64,000 bases of DNA, taken from positions 744,001 through 808,000 of the forward strand of contig JBLDXI010000001.1 in the NCBI GenBank assembly GCA_047495785.1, read 5' to 3'. The notes below the pieces were generated by a model. That model was not told the origin of the DNA, ran no database searches, and saw nothing but the letters and a program-made list of their open reading frames with translations. Positions within the stretch are counted from its first letter, which is position 1, and each line of letters opens with the position of its first letter. This stretch comes from Lepidodermella squamata. Lineage: Eukaryota > Gastrotricha. The translations under genes were made by a program, and so were the position numbers. Below, piece after piece: positions 61,908 to 64,000 of the stretch.

Positions 61908-62640
61908 TCAACAGCTTCGACTGAATATTCCACTGTCTGGAAATCTGCAGAAGCCCGCGGGGCCACGTCCTCTTCCTCGTGATTGCGTGTTTGGCGTGGC
62001 AACTTCGCTAACCACTGAAACACTCGAGTTGGGGACGACTTGAACGGCATCATGGGAAATTGTAGTTTCATTAGGTACCCATTGAGGATTCCGCTTCAAC
62101 AGCAAAACTCCACGGCCACGTCCTCTTTCTCTTCCTTGACCACGACATCGCGTTGATAGATTGATAGCCACCTCAAGACCAACTGGAACATCAGGGTTGA
62201 CCGAAGGAGCGGCTACGATAGCAGAGCCACGCTGTTGAACGAGTGAAAGGGCAAGGCCATGGCGGGGAGGTATACCACGATTCCCGCGCAGACCAAGCGG
62301 AATCAACTGAAGCTCATGGCCGATTGTCCTCTCTCCGAGCTCATGCGCCAGGGTGGTAGCGTAAAGGCAGGGAATTATCTTCATTCCTTCTCGGCACGTG
62401 GCTGCATTCAATCCAACTACCTTCGAAGTAAACGAGGCAGCAAAAGTCGATAGAGCTTTCGAATTGAGCCAAACTGTCCAGGATCCTGAAGCTCGCGCTT
62501 CGCTGATCGAAGAGGATCCACATTCCAGCCTTGTTTTTGAACAATCCAACCGCTATCGGCGATTATCTCATATCCGTCTTTGAACTTGGTGTAAAGTTGA
62601 TAAGCTTCTTTATCGAGGCGATTGGTTAACTCAGGCGTAG
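61908..62640 (-). pseudogene. Possible degraded coding region of unknown origin
   Basis: A 213-codon minus-strand frame (62549-61908) with Arg-Gly-rich patches (GQGRERGRGRG, SRGRGRGP) overlaps a second frame that reads protein-like from about 62640 (LTNRLDKEAYQLYTKFKDGYEIIADSGWIVQ, split here: LTNRLDKEAYQLYTKF and DGYEIIADSGW) and runs to a stop near 62451. The two frames do not join through a clear splice. It could be a decayed gene or a mobile-element remnant; I do not recognise a family. Confidence 0.25.
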
Positions 62641-64000
62641 TTCTCTGCCTTCAGCCTGTTTTGAGCGATTCACTACCATTATTAGTGGCGCAGAAATAAG
62701 ACGCGCATTCATATCAGCCTCTGGAACTAGACGGCTTCTCCTCCGATTATCCTTACAAAAAGCTAACTTCAATACCAAATTATGTTTCTAAAGTTTAGCG
62801 TTGTTCAATCCTGCCGTAGAAGAACTTTAAAATTGTTGAGAACTTGGACAGGTTAGAAGCCATGTAATCTGGCATGAAAAAGATTTGATTGTACAACCTT
62901 TGCCTCTCGGCACTCGCGGCGCGTTAACTTCCCTGATCTAATCTGATTCCCATTCTACTTTCTGGTACAAGCCAAGATCTTGGGACCAAGATGGCAAATA
63001 TTTTCCGATTATGTCTTCTGACTTTGGGCTCGCGATTTTAAGATTCTTCAGTATAGCTCGCAGCTGAGCAATATTAATTTTTAAATACCCTTTTCCCTTC
63101 GTTCTTCGTTGGAGTGTAAGTAGATCTTTGGACTAAGCTACTGAACTCTGAAGTCCCTAGAAAGTCATTTGGATCGCTTCGTTTTATAGCACCTGTATAC
63201 TCATCTTAGTTCTTCGAAAATGAATGCTAAACAAAGCCGAAATTGATGACATCTAATAGTGGGAATTTAATAATTATTCAGTGAGAAACATCGACGACAA
63301 CATTCCAAATAGGCCTTTTCTATACTTCGTGATTATTCCGTGATTATTGCGAAAAATTGAGAAGTAATTCATCTACATTTTTAAATTGGGTTCAAAGCTT
63401 GGTAGTGCTGATTTTCCATTTTTAACTTGTAAATTCACGCTCATTTTTCGCCTGTGATTAAATAGGGTTATTAACTTACGGACGGAGGATTGGCAAAGGA
63501 ATGTACCTAAATGCCTAGGAAGAGCAATGCCACCCACAACTGGAAAATTAGATTCTATCCTATTAGATTCTATCAGACATCAGCGCCGTAATTGGCCTAT
63601 TCTGGCAGCAGTGAGCTCATGCTTTGATCGAAGGTGGACCGAAAAGATGCCAAACAATCTTTACCGGCGTCACTACAACACAACCAAGAAACCAAGTGGT
63701 TTGCCATGAAACCACGGTGGCCATCTGTGGTGACAACTGGATGTGGCAAAGGAAATCGATCGTCGATCGCCAGTTGAGTGTTTAACATTTAAATGAAATG
63801 ACATTGTCGTGCCTGGGCTTTGTTACTTATTGCCACGGTCAGGGAACATCTCCGTTTCCTTGATCGAGCCATACAACAAACTGGCATGACTCAACGACTT
63901 AATAAACGGTTTCCTTGAGTACTTCCGAAATTATTTTTGGTGACTGTTTCATGCTATAACAACTCGACGATGCTAAAGGAAATAATCGAGGCAGGTTTTA
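62641..64000. other. Right end, no supported gene
   Basis: 1.36 kb of AT-rich sequence with short frames only (for example 63527-63788, both strands). No RNA gene or long repeat seen. A gene could continue from beyond the right edge without being visible. Confidence 0.4.

Noticed and set aside
61796-62071. 91-codon minus-strand frame running into the foldback element
   Set aside because: Part of it is terminal inverted repeat sequence, so the frame is produced by the insertion.

Overview
This window is animal nuclear DNA with multi-exon genes. Most introns are about 45-70 nt, with GT..AG borders and acceptors such as TTTTCAG. Several start codons sit just behind an acceptor-like TTTAG or TTCTAG, which would fit trans-splicing. 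Together with a divergent nuclear receptor (P-box CESCKV), many microexons and compact spacing, this suggests a nematode or a nematode-like ecdysozoan. That is inference; nothing here names a species. Exon models below were built by hand from reading frame, splice borders and phase, and exon lengths were checked for frame.

Layout. 0-4.1 kb (-): N-terminal half of a DmX/Rabconnectin-3A-like WD40 protein, cut by the left edge. 4.7-6.9 kb (-): catalytically dead myotubularin of the MTMR10 type. 7.4-8.8 kb (-): phosphatidylserine synthase 2. 11.5-15.8 kb (+): a nearly pristine non-LTR retrotransposon with a perfect 20-bp target-site duplication and one in-frame TAG between ORF1 and ORF2. 16.8-18.7 kb (+): Tip60/KAT5 acetyltransferase. 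19.3-20.7 kb (+): first secreted lipase. 21.3-23.1 kb (+): nuclear receptor. 23.1-25.7 kb (-): NEK-like pseudokinase fused to an NHL-type beta-propeller. 26.9-31.0 kb (+): tolloid/BMP1 astacin protease.

The centre (31.4-43.4 kb, -) is a tandem array of seven pancreatic-lipase-family genes. Two more lipases lie at 50.4-51.7 and 54.4-55.7 kb (+), with a Cys-loop receptor alpha-type subunit between them. With the 19.3 kb copy this gives ten lipases in 36 kb. All keep the Ser-Asp-His triad, start with a secretory signal, lack a PLAT domain and end in a short cysteine-rich tail. Tandem duplication, intron differences and TATA boxes are visible. The likely output is a battery of secreted lipases or phospholipases.

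44.7-47.0 kb (-) carries a NET1/ARHGEF3-like RhoGEF, one exon of which I could not resolve. 55.8-59.4 kb (-) holds two tandem glutamine synthetase genes of identical exon structure that share a 110-bp identical tract inside otherwise diverged coding sequence, suggestive of gene conversion. The last 4.5 kb has no clear gene but contains a 469-bp foldback DNA element with about 150-bp inverted repeats. Large gaps (8.8-11.5, 47.0-50.4 and 59.4-64 kb) show nothing else I can support.
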